Below are positions 8,102-16,602 of a stretch of 39,733 nt of DNA, piece after piece (within the stretch, counting starts at the first letter, position 1; each line of letters starts with the position of its first letter). The notes below the pieces were generated by a model, which was not told the DNA's origin, searched no databases, and saw nothing but the letters and a program-made list of their open reading frames with translations. The translations under genes and the position numbers were made by a program. The DNA is from an uncultured Acetatifactor sp. (GTDB taxonomy: Bacteria; Bacillota; Clostridia; Lachnospirales; Lachnospiraceae), in assembly GCA_910584235.1 (NCBI GenBank), contig CAJTZD010000037.1:1-39733 (forward strand). Reading direction: 5' to 3'.

Positions 8102-8746
8102 TTAAGTAAAAAGCCATCGATTTTGCTGACATTTACGGCATTTTGACTGCGATCCTGGACTCCCTGGTGAGCACCACAACGAGTTCCAGTACCGCAAAAT
8201 GATTCAGCCTTACTTTCGCTATTGGAATCTGCCGGAACGGGACGGCCAGGAGGACTGCCATTTCGGACAGACAGTTGCGCTGAGATATGTATGCTATTGT
8301 CTTATCAGGATTGCCAGTGCAGATGCTCCTGCGGATTTCTCTGTTTGTAAAACTGCAGATCACTACAACCGAAAGATGCAGACCAGCCCATCGGAGACAG
8401 GGATGCCTTTCAGAAGCTCAAGTGTCCGCTGCTCTTTAGGCAGCTTGGATGAAGTCAGATAGACAAGAGGATGTTTCTGGGAAGCAGCCATATTTTCTAC
8501 ATGGGAAACAATCTGTGAGATAACCTGGGCGGCATAGGAAGAAAAATCTTTCAGGAGGACATCCAGGGAAGAAAGGAAGAATTGCTGTCCGGAAAGTGAA
8601 AAAAGGTGAAAAAAGTGCCATTGAGTCAGCCTTTCGTATGAATACATGCAATTCCGCGGCAATTCAAATGATGAGGTGTATGCTGTAGTAGATTACTTTG
8701 CTTTTTAACATCAAGTTTACATAAATACATTCAAGGAGATTCCGAC
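8102..8746. other. Decayed non-coding stretch
   Basis: About 645 bases without a convincing gene. Frames from about 8113 (reading AIDFADIYGILT) and from about 8169 (reading EFQYRKMIQPYFRYW) look protein-like but are out of register with each other and start nowhere sensible, as in a frameshifted remnant. A minus-strand ORF at 8363-8662 (99 codons, containing SSKLPKEQRTLELL) could be another remnant; I do not recognise it. The base composition jumps back from AT-rich to GC-richer here, marking a junction. Confidence 0.45.
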
Positions 8747-9592
8747 ATGTTTTTCAGATCAACACTGACCCAAATATCATTCCTGCTGCGCAGAAAAGGC
8801 GCTCTGGCGGCGTTCTACATACTGCTGTTCATGGTTCTGTCCAATTTTATCGGCAATGTGCTTGCATTTCAGGGGCTGGATGTGATACAGATGTATCATC
8901 CCATGAAGATCCTGCTTTTAAGCTATAACCGGATCAATTATAATGCCGATATGACCATTCTGCTGACGCAGCTGTTTCCGATTCTGGTCACATGTCCGGC
9001 GGGATTTGCCCTGGCAAAGGAATACCAGCTTGGGACGGATATAATGATAGTGTCCCGGCTGGGACAGCGGCGCTATAGAATGAGCAAGCTTCTGGCGGCG
9101 TTTGTAACTACGTTTGTGGTCTTTACGGTGCCTTTTATGTTGGAAATCTTCCTGAACTGTATTTCCTTTCCGCTGAATGCAGCAGGCGATCTGACAAACT
9201 GGGGTTACTACGACAGTGCCTACCGGACAGCCGTCGGCAACTATTACATGTGGCGGCTGTTCGTCCGGGCGCCGTATCTGTATGCTGTTGCGGGAACGCT
9301 TCTTTTCGGGTTCGCGGCAGGGATATTCGGGGCTTTTACCATGGCGCTTTCTTCTCTCATTAAGATAAAGTACAATGTCTTCCTATTTCTGCCGGTATTT
9401 GCCCTGCTGAATCTGTCGGTGATCCTCAGTGTGGGGAATCCGGCGAACATGGTCAGCCTGCGGTGGGATGAGAATTTGCTGCTCTTTTCCGAGGTGCCGA
9501 AGAACGGATGGATTTTGGCAACTGTGCTTTTTGTCATGGCAGCCTCATCGGTGGGGATGGTCTGGAAGAGCGGCGGAAAGGACTGCCTATGA
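8747..9592 (+). CDS. ABC-2 type membrane permease subunit
   Basis: This 281-residue protein has about six hydrophobic helices and few soluble regions, in the style of ABC-2 permeases of bacteriocin immunity and export systems. ATG 8747 follows AAGGAGATT. It opens a tight four-gene operon with a second permease (ATGA overlap), an ATPase and an anchored protein. The permease and ATPase together make a complete small transporter. I could not assign a subfamily. Immunity against, or export of, a membrane-active peptide is a guess from the neighbourhood. Confidence 0.7.
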   Translation: MFFRSTLTQISFLLRRKGALAAFYILLFMVLSNFIGNVLAFQGLDVIQMYHPMKILLLSYNRINYNADMTILLTQLFPILVTCPAGFALAKEYQLGTDIMIVSRLGQRRYRMSKLLAAFVTTFVVFTVPFMLEIFLNCISFPLNAAGDLTNWGYYDSAYRTAVGNYYMWRLFVRAPYLYAVAGTLLFGFAAGIFGAFTMALSSLIKIKYNVFLFLPVFALLNLSVILSVGNPANMVSLRWDENLLLFSEVPKNGWILATVLFVMAASSVGMVWKSGGKDCL

Positions 9593-10422
9593 TTCGGTAC
9601 AGACTGCGGATGCTCTTTCTGACAGGGGTATTGGGCGGCATATCCCTGTCCGTTTTGTATATCAATCCCTACGGAGGGGAAATTTCGCTGTCCGAAGCGC
9701 TCCTGCAGCTAAGCGGCTCCCGGGGGGATTTCCCCATGGGTTTTGCCATGACGGAAATGGTTTCCTTTTCGCTCAGACTGCTGCCGGCATATCTGTTTGA
9801 GCTTTTTTTCGGAATTATGCTGTATCGGCATTTTTGTACGGCCAGTATCTACATCTTTTCCAGGTACCCGAAGCGGGTGCGATGGTATTTCAGGGAGTGC
9901 CTTGCGCTGGGGGGAGGCGCGCTCCTGTTTCAGGTGCTGCTTGTCGGGGCAGCGCTTGTTACGGCCGCGTTGCGGTACCGCCTGTACATAGACGCCGGAG
10001 GGCTCCTGCTGGGGCTGTACGCGCTGGCAATTCCGGCGCTTTGGACCTATGGGGCCACATTGGCAGTGAATCTGGTGGCGGTGAAAGCAGGAAGCAGCGC
10101 CGGGTTTGGGGTGGTGGCAGGGTTCCAGACTGTGTGTATCGTGCTCTTTGGCCTGGAGGATACGCTGCGGCGCTACGCAGACATGGTAATTGAGCCTGAG
10201 GGAAAGCTGCTGCGTTTTAACCCTATGGCCAGCTTGGTGATGGGGTGGCATACCAGCGGGATAGAGGTTCTGGACCGGGCCGTCTATGCGCCTTACCGGA
10301 CCATGGACTTTAACCATTCCCTGGCTCTTTGTCTGGCGCTTTGTCTGGGGATTTTGCTGGCAGGCGCCTGGATCATCCAAAGACATGAGCTGCTGAAAGC
10401 CGATTCTGAAACGGGGGTATGA
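9589..10422 (+). CDS. ABC-2 type membrane permease subunit, second
   Basis: The 277-residue protein has roughly six membrane segments, including hydrophobic stretches near residues 8-25, 60-80, 105-140, 145-175 and a final one near 245-265. ATG 9589 overlaps the previous stop as ATGA with AAAGGA upstream, so an in-frame start further upstream (9508) is not needed. It pairs with the preceding permease to form the channel driven by the ATPase four bases downstream. No family-defining motif was recognised beyond the ABC-2 style topology. Confidence 0.7.
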   Translation: MIRYRLRMLFLTGVLGGISLSVLYINPYGGEISLSEALLQLSGSRGDFPMGFAMTEMVSFSLRLLPAYLFELFFGIMLYRHFCTASIYIFSRYPKRVRWYFRECLALGGGALLFQVLLVGAALVTAALRYRLYIDAGGLLLGLYALAIPALWTYGATLAVNLVAVKAGSSAGFGVVAGFQTVCIVLFGLEDTLRRYADMVIEPEGKLLRFNPMASLVMGWHTSGIEVLDRAVYAPYRTMDFNHSLALCLALCLGILLAGAWIIQRHELLKADSETGV

Positions 10423-10426
10423 CAAA

Positions 10427-11065
10427 ATGGAATTACTGGTGGAAAACGCAAATAAAACCATCCGCGGCAGGCGGATTCTGTGCGATGTCAATTTAGAGCT
10501 GTCCGGAGGGAATATTTACGGATTCATCGGCAGGAACGGTTCCGGGAAAACCATGCTGTTTCGGGCGCTGTCCGGCCTGATCCGACTGGACAGCGGCACC
10601 ATATCCCTGGACGGCCGGGTGCTGCACAGGGATTTCAGCGTCCTGCCGAGCTTGGGGCTTATCCTGGAAAACGCAGGCCTGTATCCGGGACTGACCGGAC
10701 TGGAAAATTTAAAATATCTGGCGAAGCTGACCCGCCGCGTGGGCACGGAGGAAATCAGGGATGCCATCCGGCGGGTGGGGCTGGATCCGGACGATAAGAG
10801 AACCTACGGAAAGTATTCTCTGGGAATGAAGCAACGGCTGGCCATTGCCCAGGCGGTCATGGAATCGCCGGACGTGCTCCTGCTGGACGAGCCGACCAAT
10901 GCCCTGGACGAGTCCGGGGTGGAGGACATAAGGCGGATCATCACAGAGGAGCGGGACAGAGGGGCGCTGATTCTGCTGGCCAGTCACAATAAGGAAGATA
11001 TCCGCGTACTTTCGGATTATGTATTCCGGATCGAGAAAGGATCTGTCAGCGGGGCGGAGGTTTGA
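10427..11065 (+). CDS. ABC transporter ATPase subunit
   Basis: This 212-residue protein is a lone nucleotide-binding domain: Walker A GRNGSGKTM near residue 37, signature YSLGMKQRL, Walker B VLLLDEPTNALDESG and switch region LLASHNKED. The LGMKQR form of the signature is typical of ABC-2/DrrA-like ATPases. It powers the two permeases encoded just upstream. ATG 10427 follows a G-rich ribosome site, and the stop overlaps the region of the next start. It is short but complete. Confidence 0.9.
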   Translation: MELLVENANKTIRGRRILCDVNLELSGGNIYGFIGRNGSGKTMLFRALSGLIRLDSGTISLDGRVLHRDFSVLPSLGLILENAGLYPGLTGLENLKYLAKLTRRVGTEEIRDAIRRVGLDPDDKRTYGKYSLGMKQRLAIAQAVMESPDVLLLDEPTNALDESGVEDIRRIITEERDRGALILLASHNKEDIRVLSDYVFRIEKGSVSGAEV

Positions 11066-11067
11066 GG

Positions 11068-11727
11068 ATGAAGAGGATATTATTGTTTCTGGTCACAGTG
11101 CTTATCATAGGAGCAGCGGCGGCCTTTGGCGTGAGCAAACGTGTCACCTATACGGATCTTACGGCCCAGGAGGGGTATCTGAATCAGCTGCAGGTGGCGG
11201 AACTGACTAAGGAGCCTGCCGGGTACGCCTGCGAGGCTATGCGGGAAGCCCTGCCGGAATCCCCTGTGATCGCGAAAGTAAAGGTAACAGGGGGATATGA
11301 GCCTCTTTTTGGCGCAGGCCGCCAAAAAGCGCAGGTGGTGGCGGTATATGCAGGCCAGGAGCTGACGGCAGGGCAGGAACTCTATGTCTGCTCGGAGGCC
11401 TGGGTCATTTCCCTGTATGGAGAGCCGAAATCCCTGGAGAGGAACTTTGTAAATATTATGCGGACAGGAGAGGAGTATCTGATATTTGGCAGCGAGGTTT
11501 TGGAGGATTTTTCCGGCGATCTCCCGGCCATAAAGCTGAATGAGGTCCGGTTTATTTCTCCCGTGTTTGCCTATAAGGATTTTGAGCATGTGATTCTGCC
11601 TATAGGGGAGTCGCATACCTATGTACCCTATTTTGGTGTGAAAGACAATGAATTCTTTCCCCAGTCCCCGGAGACTCTTGCACTGTGGCAGGAGCTAAAG
11701 GCGGATATGCTGGCGGCTTATCCGTAA
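11068..11727 (+). CDS. Membrane-anchored extracytoplasmic protein of unknown function
   Basis: The 219-residue product has a short basic N-terminus and one hydrophobic helix (residues 4-20), then a soluble domain of about 195 residues. There is no lipobox, so it is probably held by the uncleaved helix or secreted. ATG 11068 follows GGAGG with a seven-base gap and nearly abuts the ATPase stop, so it belongs to the same operon. It could be an accessory or immunity factor for the transporter. No family was recognised. Confidence 0.7.
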   Translation: MKRILLFLVTVLIIGAAAAFGVSKRVTYTDLTAQEGYLNQLQVAELTKEPAGYACEAMREALPESPVIAKVKVTGGYEPLFGAGRQKAQVVAVYAGQELTAGQELYVCSEAWVISLYGEPKSLERNFVNIMRTGEEYLIFGSEVLEDFSGDLPAIKLNEVRFISPVFAYKDFEHVILPIGESHTYVPYFGVKDNEFFPQSPETLALWQELKADMLAAYP

Positions 11728-11747
11728 TTCGGCAGAATGTAATACAT

Positions 11748-11810
11748 TTAGTTGAAATTTTAACTAATTTGACATATTGTAATTTTCAGGGAGTTGAAGT
11801 ATTCTATAAC
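11748..11810 (+). repeat. Upstream element, copy 2
   Basis: This copy of the block at 121-184 keeps the inner dyad (TTAGTTGAAA / TTTTAACTAA), the AATTTGACATATTG segment and the GAGTTGAAGTATTCT block, but not the extended perfect palindrome. It lies about 130 bases upstream of the lipoprotein gene and just after the transporter operon. Confidence 0.7.
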
Positions 11811-11824
11811 CGGAAGCGCTTCCA
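11811..11824. promoter_or_regulatory. cre-like / LacI-family operator
   Basis: CGGAAGCGCTTCCA contains a perfect 12-bp palindrome with central CG and differs at three positions from an ideal CcpA site (TGAAAGCGCTTTCA). Sites of this form bind CcpA or other LacI-family regulators. Its position upstream of a solute-binding lipoprotein fits carbon-source control. No -10 box was fixed, so activation or repression cannot be told. Confidence 0.5.
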
Positions 11825-11883
11825 CAAAAGAATAAAAGGAATCAACAATAATGAAATGTGATACAGAGGATGCGCGACATAGT

Positions 11884-11908
11884 CACTATGCTATAACGAG
11901 TCATAGTG
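11884..11908. promoter_or_regulatory. Interrupted dyad before the lipoprotein gene
   Basis: CACTATG (11884-11890) is the reverse complement of CATAGTG (11902-11908), with an 11-base gap, about 35 bases before the lipoprotein start codon. It could be an operator or a small leader hairpin. Confidence 0.3.
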
Positions 11909-11942
11909 TCAACCATAACTAGACAGGAAAGACAACAGTGCC

Positions 11943-14186
11943 ATGAAAAACAGAATCAGTTACATCCTTTTAACAACCTTACTTGTTCTACCCCTTAGCG
12001 GCTGCGGCTCGGATGAAACCGGGCCGCTAAGCGACCTGAATACAGAGGCGACCCAGGAGTCATTGGATCCTGCGGCCGTTCAGAAGCTTGACAGACAGGA
12101 CAATTCCCTGGATGCCTATTCTTATGTAGCCAATATGCCGCTGCAGGTAGAAAATCCGTCAAATGCCGTGTCTGGGGGAGGCGAAAGCGTATTCCTGGGA
12201 GCCTCCAGAGCCTATCGTTTTAAAAAGCACTTATTTGAAAATGTGGATGAATGCTGGGACGAGCTTGCCTTTGCGACTGCAGACGGCGAGGCTGGCTCAA
12301 AAAGCTTTGACAGGGAGAACCAACTGTGGTATGTAGAACCGGTAGCCGGCACAGACCATTATGTGACTTTCGACTACGAAGTTCAGGAGGGCAGCGAGGA
12401 CAGTCGGTACTTTCTTACGGAAAGAGACGAGAACCATAAGGCGCTGCGGGAATTTCCCCTGGACTTCCTGAATGGAGACAGCTTTTCCGAGATAATCATG
12501 GGGCTTCTGGACTTTGCGGTGGATTCCTCCGGAACGGTTCATTTGGTGCGGTCAGTGGATGATGGGTGGCAGTACCGGCTTGTCTCGCCGGAGGGAGAGA
12601 TCCTGGCGGAATATGTTTCAGGAGGCGAAGACTTCAGGGGGCTTGCTCTTCTGTATGACGGCCGCATTGCCTTTAGCACGATAAAAGCGGACGCTGAGGG
12701 GATGGCCCTGCAGTATATGGATGAGGAGAGTGGCAAACCAGTGTTGCTGGCCTCTCTGGAAAAGAATATCTATCGGCTTACGCTCCTTGACGAGGATACC
12801 CTGCTATATGCAGACCAGGAGGGCGTGTACCGCAGCAAGCTGTCCGGAAAGGATCCTGAGCTTCTCTATTGCTGGGCCAATCACGGGATCACGGCGTTGG
12901 AGGTCCCAGCCATGGGGGCAGATGAAAACGGGCGGATTGCCCTCATTTATGAGGACTCTGAAGACTATAATTATCTTTGCCTGGAGCCTGCCACAGGCGA
13001 GACAGAGCTCCTTGAGATCACGCTGGCAGTGTCTTCTTACAACCAGTCTGCTTACCAGCGCCTGGCGGTGGAATTTAACAAAAGAAATCCAAGCTGTCAT
13101 ATCAAATTAAAGACCGGCTATGATGAGACTGCGCTGCTGACAGAGCTGGGGGCAGGAAAAGGACCGGTACTGGTGGACACTTTGCTGACCGGTTTTGACG
13201 AACAGGAAAAGCTGTGGGAGCCTTTGGACGCAGTGGTGGAACAGCTGGGCATTGCAGAGGAACTGCAGCCTGCAGCCCTGGAACTGGGAAAGATCAACGG
13301 AACTCTGTATGGAATTGTGCCGAATTTACGTCTGCGCACGCTGGTCACCGGCAGCCCGGAGCTCAGGGATTGGAACTATGAAACATTTTTGCAGTGTATT
13401 GAGGACAGGCCGCAGTTAGACGCTATTTTCAATTATTACAGCGGGGGAGGCTATGACAGTTATTTTATCATGAGCTTTCTCAGCCACGGAATGGATGACA
13501 CTTATCTTCTGGATGCGGAAGCGGGAACCACCAATTTTGACAGCAGCGGATTCCGCAGCGCCTTGGAACTGGCAGAAAAATATTGTGCCCGTAAGGATGG
13601 GGTAAGCCCCGGCAGTTCCTTGGTGGAGGGTAAAGTGCTCTGCAATGAGCTGACTGTCCAGAAGCCCGAGGATCTTGCCCTGTACCGCCTCTGCTATGGG
13701 GAGGATGCCAATTATATCGGGTATCCCACAAAGGACGGGAGCGCGCATTTTGTAGAAAGCGGTGATCGTCCGCTGGCTATCCGCAGGACGGCCACAAAGG
13801 AGGAAAAGGAGGCCGCGGCAGCTTTTATCAGTCTGTGCCTCTCCTATGAGGGACAGTCCCTGATGGCAAAGGATTTAGATTTTGCCTTAAGCGTGCGCAG
13901 GGATGTGCTGGAGGAGCAGATTGCAGCCATGGATAAAGACACAATGGTTTTCGTATCGGGCTTTGACGAGATTGTCCTGGGGGATGACCTTAATAGAGAA
14001 CTGGACGGAAAGACGCTGCTGGACATGTTAGATAAGGCCCGGCCATGGAGATACTTCCCGGCGGAATTACGCAAGATTATGTATGATGAACTGGATCAGT
14101 ATTTTTCCGGCGCTATTGCCCAGGATAAGCTCATCGACAATTTGGAGAGCCGGGTCGGGCTGTATTTAGGAGAAAGAGGAAATTAG
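11943..14186 (+). CDS. Large lipoprotein with C-terminal solute-binding domain
   Basis: This 747-residue protein starts with a lipoprotein signal: positive residues, a hydrophobic core and the lipobox LSGC with Cys21 as the lipid anchor. Residues about 40-355 contain repeated strand-like segments suggestive of a beta-propeller. Residues about 360-747 match the extracellular solute-binding family 1 fold (opening LEITLAVSSYNQSAYQRL, with a typical LNGKLYG-like segment at KINGTLYGI). It is far longer than a usual binding protein, at about 420 residues. No sugar permease genes are adjacent, so it may serve a distant transporter or act as a sensor or receptor. Upstream lie copy 2 of the shared element and a cre-like box. 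The ribosome site (AGGA at 11925) is rather far from ATG 11943. Confidence 0.78.
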   Translation: MKNRISYILLTTLLVLPLSGCGSDETGPLSDLNTEATQESLDPAAVQKLDRQDNSLDAYSYVANMPLQVENPSNAVSGGGESVFLGASRAYRFKKHLFENVDECWDELAFATADGEAGSKSFDRENQLWYVEPVAGTDHYVTFDYEVQEGSEDSRYFLTERDENHKALREFPLDFLNGDSFSEIIMGLLDFAVDSSGTVHLVRSVDDGWQYRLVSPEGEILAEYVSGGEDFRGLALLYDGRIAFSTIKADAEGMALQYMDEESGKPVLLASLEKNIYRLTLLDEDTLLYADQEGVYRSKLSGKDPELLYCWANHGITALEVPAMGADENGRIALIYEDSEDYNYLCLEPATGETELLEITLAVSSYNQSAYQRLAVEFNKRNPSCHIKLKTGYDETALLTELGAGKGPVLVDTLLTGFDEQEKLWEPLDAVVEQLGIAEELQPAALELGKINGTLYGIVPNLRLRTLVTGSPELRDWNYETFLQCIEDRPQLDAIFNYYSGGGYDSYFIMSFLSHGMDDTYLLDAEAGTTNFDSSGFRSALELAEKYCARKDGVSPGSSLVEGKVLCNELTVQKPEDLALYRLCYGEDANYIGYPTKDGSAHFVESGDRPLAIRRTATKEEKEAAAAFISLCLSYEGQSLMAKDLDFALSVRRDVLEEQIAAMDKDTMVFVSGFDEIVLGDDLNRELDGKTLLDMLDKARPWRYFPAELRKIMYDELDQYFSGAIAQDKLIDNLESRVGLYLGERGN

Positions 14187-14298
14187 GAACACATTTTTTT
14201 CAAACTTCAAACACACTTTTTTCACCAAATCCCCATAAACTTTTCACGCCTCCCGGGTATATTTTTCCTATCAATATATCAAGGGAGGTTGTTTTACA

Positions 14299-15486
14299 AT
14301 GAGACAAAGGATTCTATCAAAACCACGGACTTCTGTGACTGCCATCATCGCGGCTATGGCGGCGGTGCTGTATCTGTGCCTTGCGGCGCTGCCCGTGCAT
14401 GCGGCGGAGGGCTTTGATTTCTACACGGACAATCCGGGCATCCATGTGACTGCGGGGGACTCCGTGAGCTTCAGTCTGCACCTGGCCGGGAGCAACGCGG
14501 CGGGCAGTGACGTAAGCTTGTCCGTGGTGTCTATGCCGGAGGGCTTTACCGGATTTTTCAAAAGCGGCAGCTATGAGGTGTCCAAGGTACATGCCGGCGG
14601 AGACGGGGAGGATACCATCGCCACTTTCCAGACCACGGTTCCCACGGATGTGGCGGACGGTGTGTATGAGATCGTGCTGCGGGCTGTCTCCGAGGCAGGC
14701 GTCCAGGACGACCTGACCATAACGCTGACCGTCAGCGGCTTAGAGTCCGGGGAGAGCAATTTCCATGTAGAGTATCCGGACCAGGAGGGCGTCACCGGTA
14801 CTTCTTTCTCCTATTCCACCACCATAGCCAACAATACCCTGAATACCCAGAACTACAATTTCTCCTCCAACGCCCCTGCGGGCTGGACCGTGGCTTTCAC
14901 CAGCAATTCCACCCAGGTATCCAGCCTGGAGGTGGAGTCCGGCAGCAGCGCCAGTGTGACCATCACGGTGACCCCGCCGGAAAAGACCGAGGCGGGAGAC
15001 TACACCATTGACTGTGCCGCCACCTCCGCAAAGGAGCAGCTGTCCACAGCGCTGAATGTAAAGATTCTGGGCACCTACGACATGGAGCTCTCCACAACGG
15101 ACGGCCGTCTGTCCTTTGACGCTTTTGCAAACAAAGAATCGGACGTGACCCTGAAGCTTACCAACAGCGGCAATATCACGCTGGAGAACATTTCCCTCAC
15201 AGCCTCCGCGCCCAGCGGGTGGGAGGTGACCTTTGACACCAGCGTCATCGATACCCTGGAGGCGGGGGCGTCCAAGGAGGTAGTCGCCCATGTGACGCCG
15301 GGCAAGGACTCCCTGACAGGGGACTATGTCACCATCATGAATGCTTCCTGCGACAATCAGTCCGCCCAGGCGCAGTTTCGCGTCACCGTGAAGACCCAGA
15401 CCGGCTGGGGAATCTTTGCCGTGATCATCATCATTGCCGTGGCAGGAGGGCTGTACGTAATCATGAAGAAATACGGCAGGAGGTAG
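14299..15486 (+). CDS. Secreted NEW3-like Ig-fold protein with C-terminal anchor
   Basis: The 395-residue protein has a signal peptide (hydrophobic 13-32, cleavage likely after VHA at 35), three Ig-like domains of about 110 residues each, and a C-terminal helix (about 370-388) followed by basic residues. The domains resemble NEW3 (NPCBM-associated) repeats, with segments such as APAGWTVAF and APSGWEVTF. It would stand on the outer face of the membrane. It is followed three bases later by an ABC ATPase and then a permease, a gene order often seen for such proteins. It may act as the extracytoplasmic partner of that transporter. ATG 14299 has AGGGAGG upstream. Confidence 0.8.
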   Translation: MRQRILSKPRTSVTAIIAAMAAVLYLCLAALPVHAAEGFDFYTDNPGIHVTAGDSVSFSLHLAGSNAAGSDVSLSVVSMPEGFTGFFKSGSYEVSKVHAGGDGEDTIATFQTTVPTDVADGVYEIVLRAVSEAGVQDDLTITLTVSGLESGESNFHVEYPDQEGVTGTSFSYSTTIANNTLNTQNYNFSSNAPAGWTVAFTSNSTQVSSLEVESGSSASVTITVTPPEKTEAGDYTIDCAATSAKEQLSTALNVKILGTYDMELSTTDGRLSFDAFANKESDVTLKLTNSGNITLENISLTASAPSGWEVTFDTSVIDTLEAGASKEVVAHVTPGKDSLTGDYVTIMNASCDNQSAQAQFRVTVKTQTGWGIFAVIIIIAVAGGLYVIMKKYGRR

Positions 15487-15489
15487 GGT

Positions 15490-16602
15490 ATGGGAGCTTC
15501 TGTGAAAAAGGAATTTTTCGGAGAAAAGCAGCTTTCCGGAGAGGAACTTTCTCAAAAAGAAATTTCTGAAAAAGGGGAGAAGGCGGAAAAAGCGGCAGTG
15601 GAACCGATGGCCGTCATGGAAAGGGAACGGGTACCACAGGATAAAAATAGCGATAATATTGTAGTCATCCATACGGAGAGCCTGACCAAGACCTATGGGG
15701 ACCTCACCGCCGTAGACCATCTGAACCTGGAAATTCGAAAAGGAGAGGTGTTCGGTCTGCTGGGGCCAAACGGCGCGGGCAAGACCACGACCACTTTGAT
15801 GCTGCTTGGCCTTACGGAGCCGGATGAGGGGAAAGCCATGATACAGGGCCTGGACTGTACCCGGAATGCCCTGGAGGTAAAAAAGGCGGTGGGGTATCTG
15901 CCGGACAATGTGGGCTTCTACGGCACCATGACAGGGAGAGAGAACCTGCGCTTCATGGGCCGCATCAACGGCCTGGACGGAAAAGAGTTGGAGGAGCGCA
16001 TCAACAGCCTGCTGGAGCGGGTGGGCATGACCCAGGCCGCGGATAAGAAGACATCGACGTATTCACGCGGCATGCGCCAGCGCCTGGGCATTGCGGACGT
16101 ACTGATGAAAGACCCGGATATCATCATCATGGACGAACCCACTCTGGGCATAGACCCTGAGGGCATCAGAGAGCTCATGTGGCTCATCCGTGACCTGGCG
16201 GAGCGGGACGGCAGGACCATCCTCCTTTCCTCCCACCAACTCTATCAGGTGCAGCGGGTCTGCGACCGAATGGGGATTTTCGTGAAAGGCAAGATGGTGG
16301 CCTGCGGCACGTTGGAGGAGCTGGGGCAGCAAATCAGCCGGGACGGCGTGGGGACAGTGGAACTGTCCGTGTACCCGGACAATGTAAGCCTGCAGAGAAT
16401 CCTGAAAGAAATCAAAGGGATTCTGGATATAGAGAAAAACAGCGACATGTATGTCATCCATTCCGCCTTTGACATCCGCAGGGCTCTGTCGAAGAAGCTG
16501 ACGGAAGAGGGCTACACCATCATGCACCTGCGGCAGGCGGGCAGCGACCTGGATGAAATCTATCGGAAATACTTTGAAAAGGCAGGTGAGAAAGTTGGGT
16601 AA
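15490..16602 (+). CDS. ABC transporter ATPase with N-terminal extension
   Basis: This 370-residue ATPase has Walker A GPNGAGKTT at residues 92-100, signature YSRGMRQRL, Walker B IIIMDEPTLGIDPEG and a switch histidine in LLSSHQLYQV. It is a DrrA/CcmA-type ABC-2 ATPase with a C-terminal accessory domain. Unusually, the first about 57 residues are a charged, Glu/Lys-rich extension before the catalytic domain. ATG 15490 has AGGAGG upstream, so the extension seems genuine, though a start further in cannot be excluded. It is coupled to the NEW3-like protein before it and the permease after it. Confidence 0.9.
   Translation: MGASVKKEFFGEKQLSGEELSQKEISEKGEKAEKAAVEPMAVMERERVPQDKNSDNIVVIHTESLTKTYGDLTAVDHLNLEIRKGEVFGLLGPNGAGKTTTTLMLLGLTEPDEGKAMIQGLDCTRNALEVKKAVGYLPDNVGFYGTMTGRENLRFMGRINGLDGKELEERINSLLERVGMTQAADKKTSTYSRGMRQRLGIADVLMKDPDIIIMDEPTLGIDPEGIRELMWLIRDLAERDGRTILLSSHQLYQVQRVCDRMGIFVKGKMVACGTLEELGQQISRDGVGTVELSVYPDNVSLQRILKEIKGILDIEKNSDMYVIHSAFDIRRALSKKLTEEGYTIMHLRQAGSDLDEIYRKYFEKAGEKVG

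Noticed and set aside
14740..15720. A 326-codon minus-strand open frame
   Set aside because: It lies antisense to the NEW3-like gene and the ATPase start; both plus-strand genes have strong starts and clear domains.
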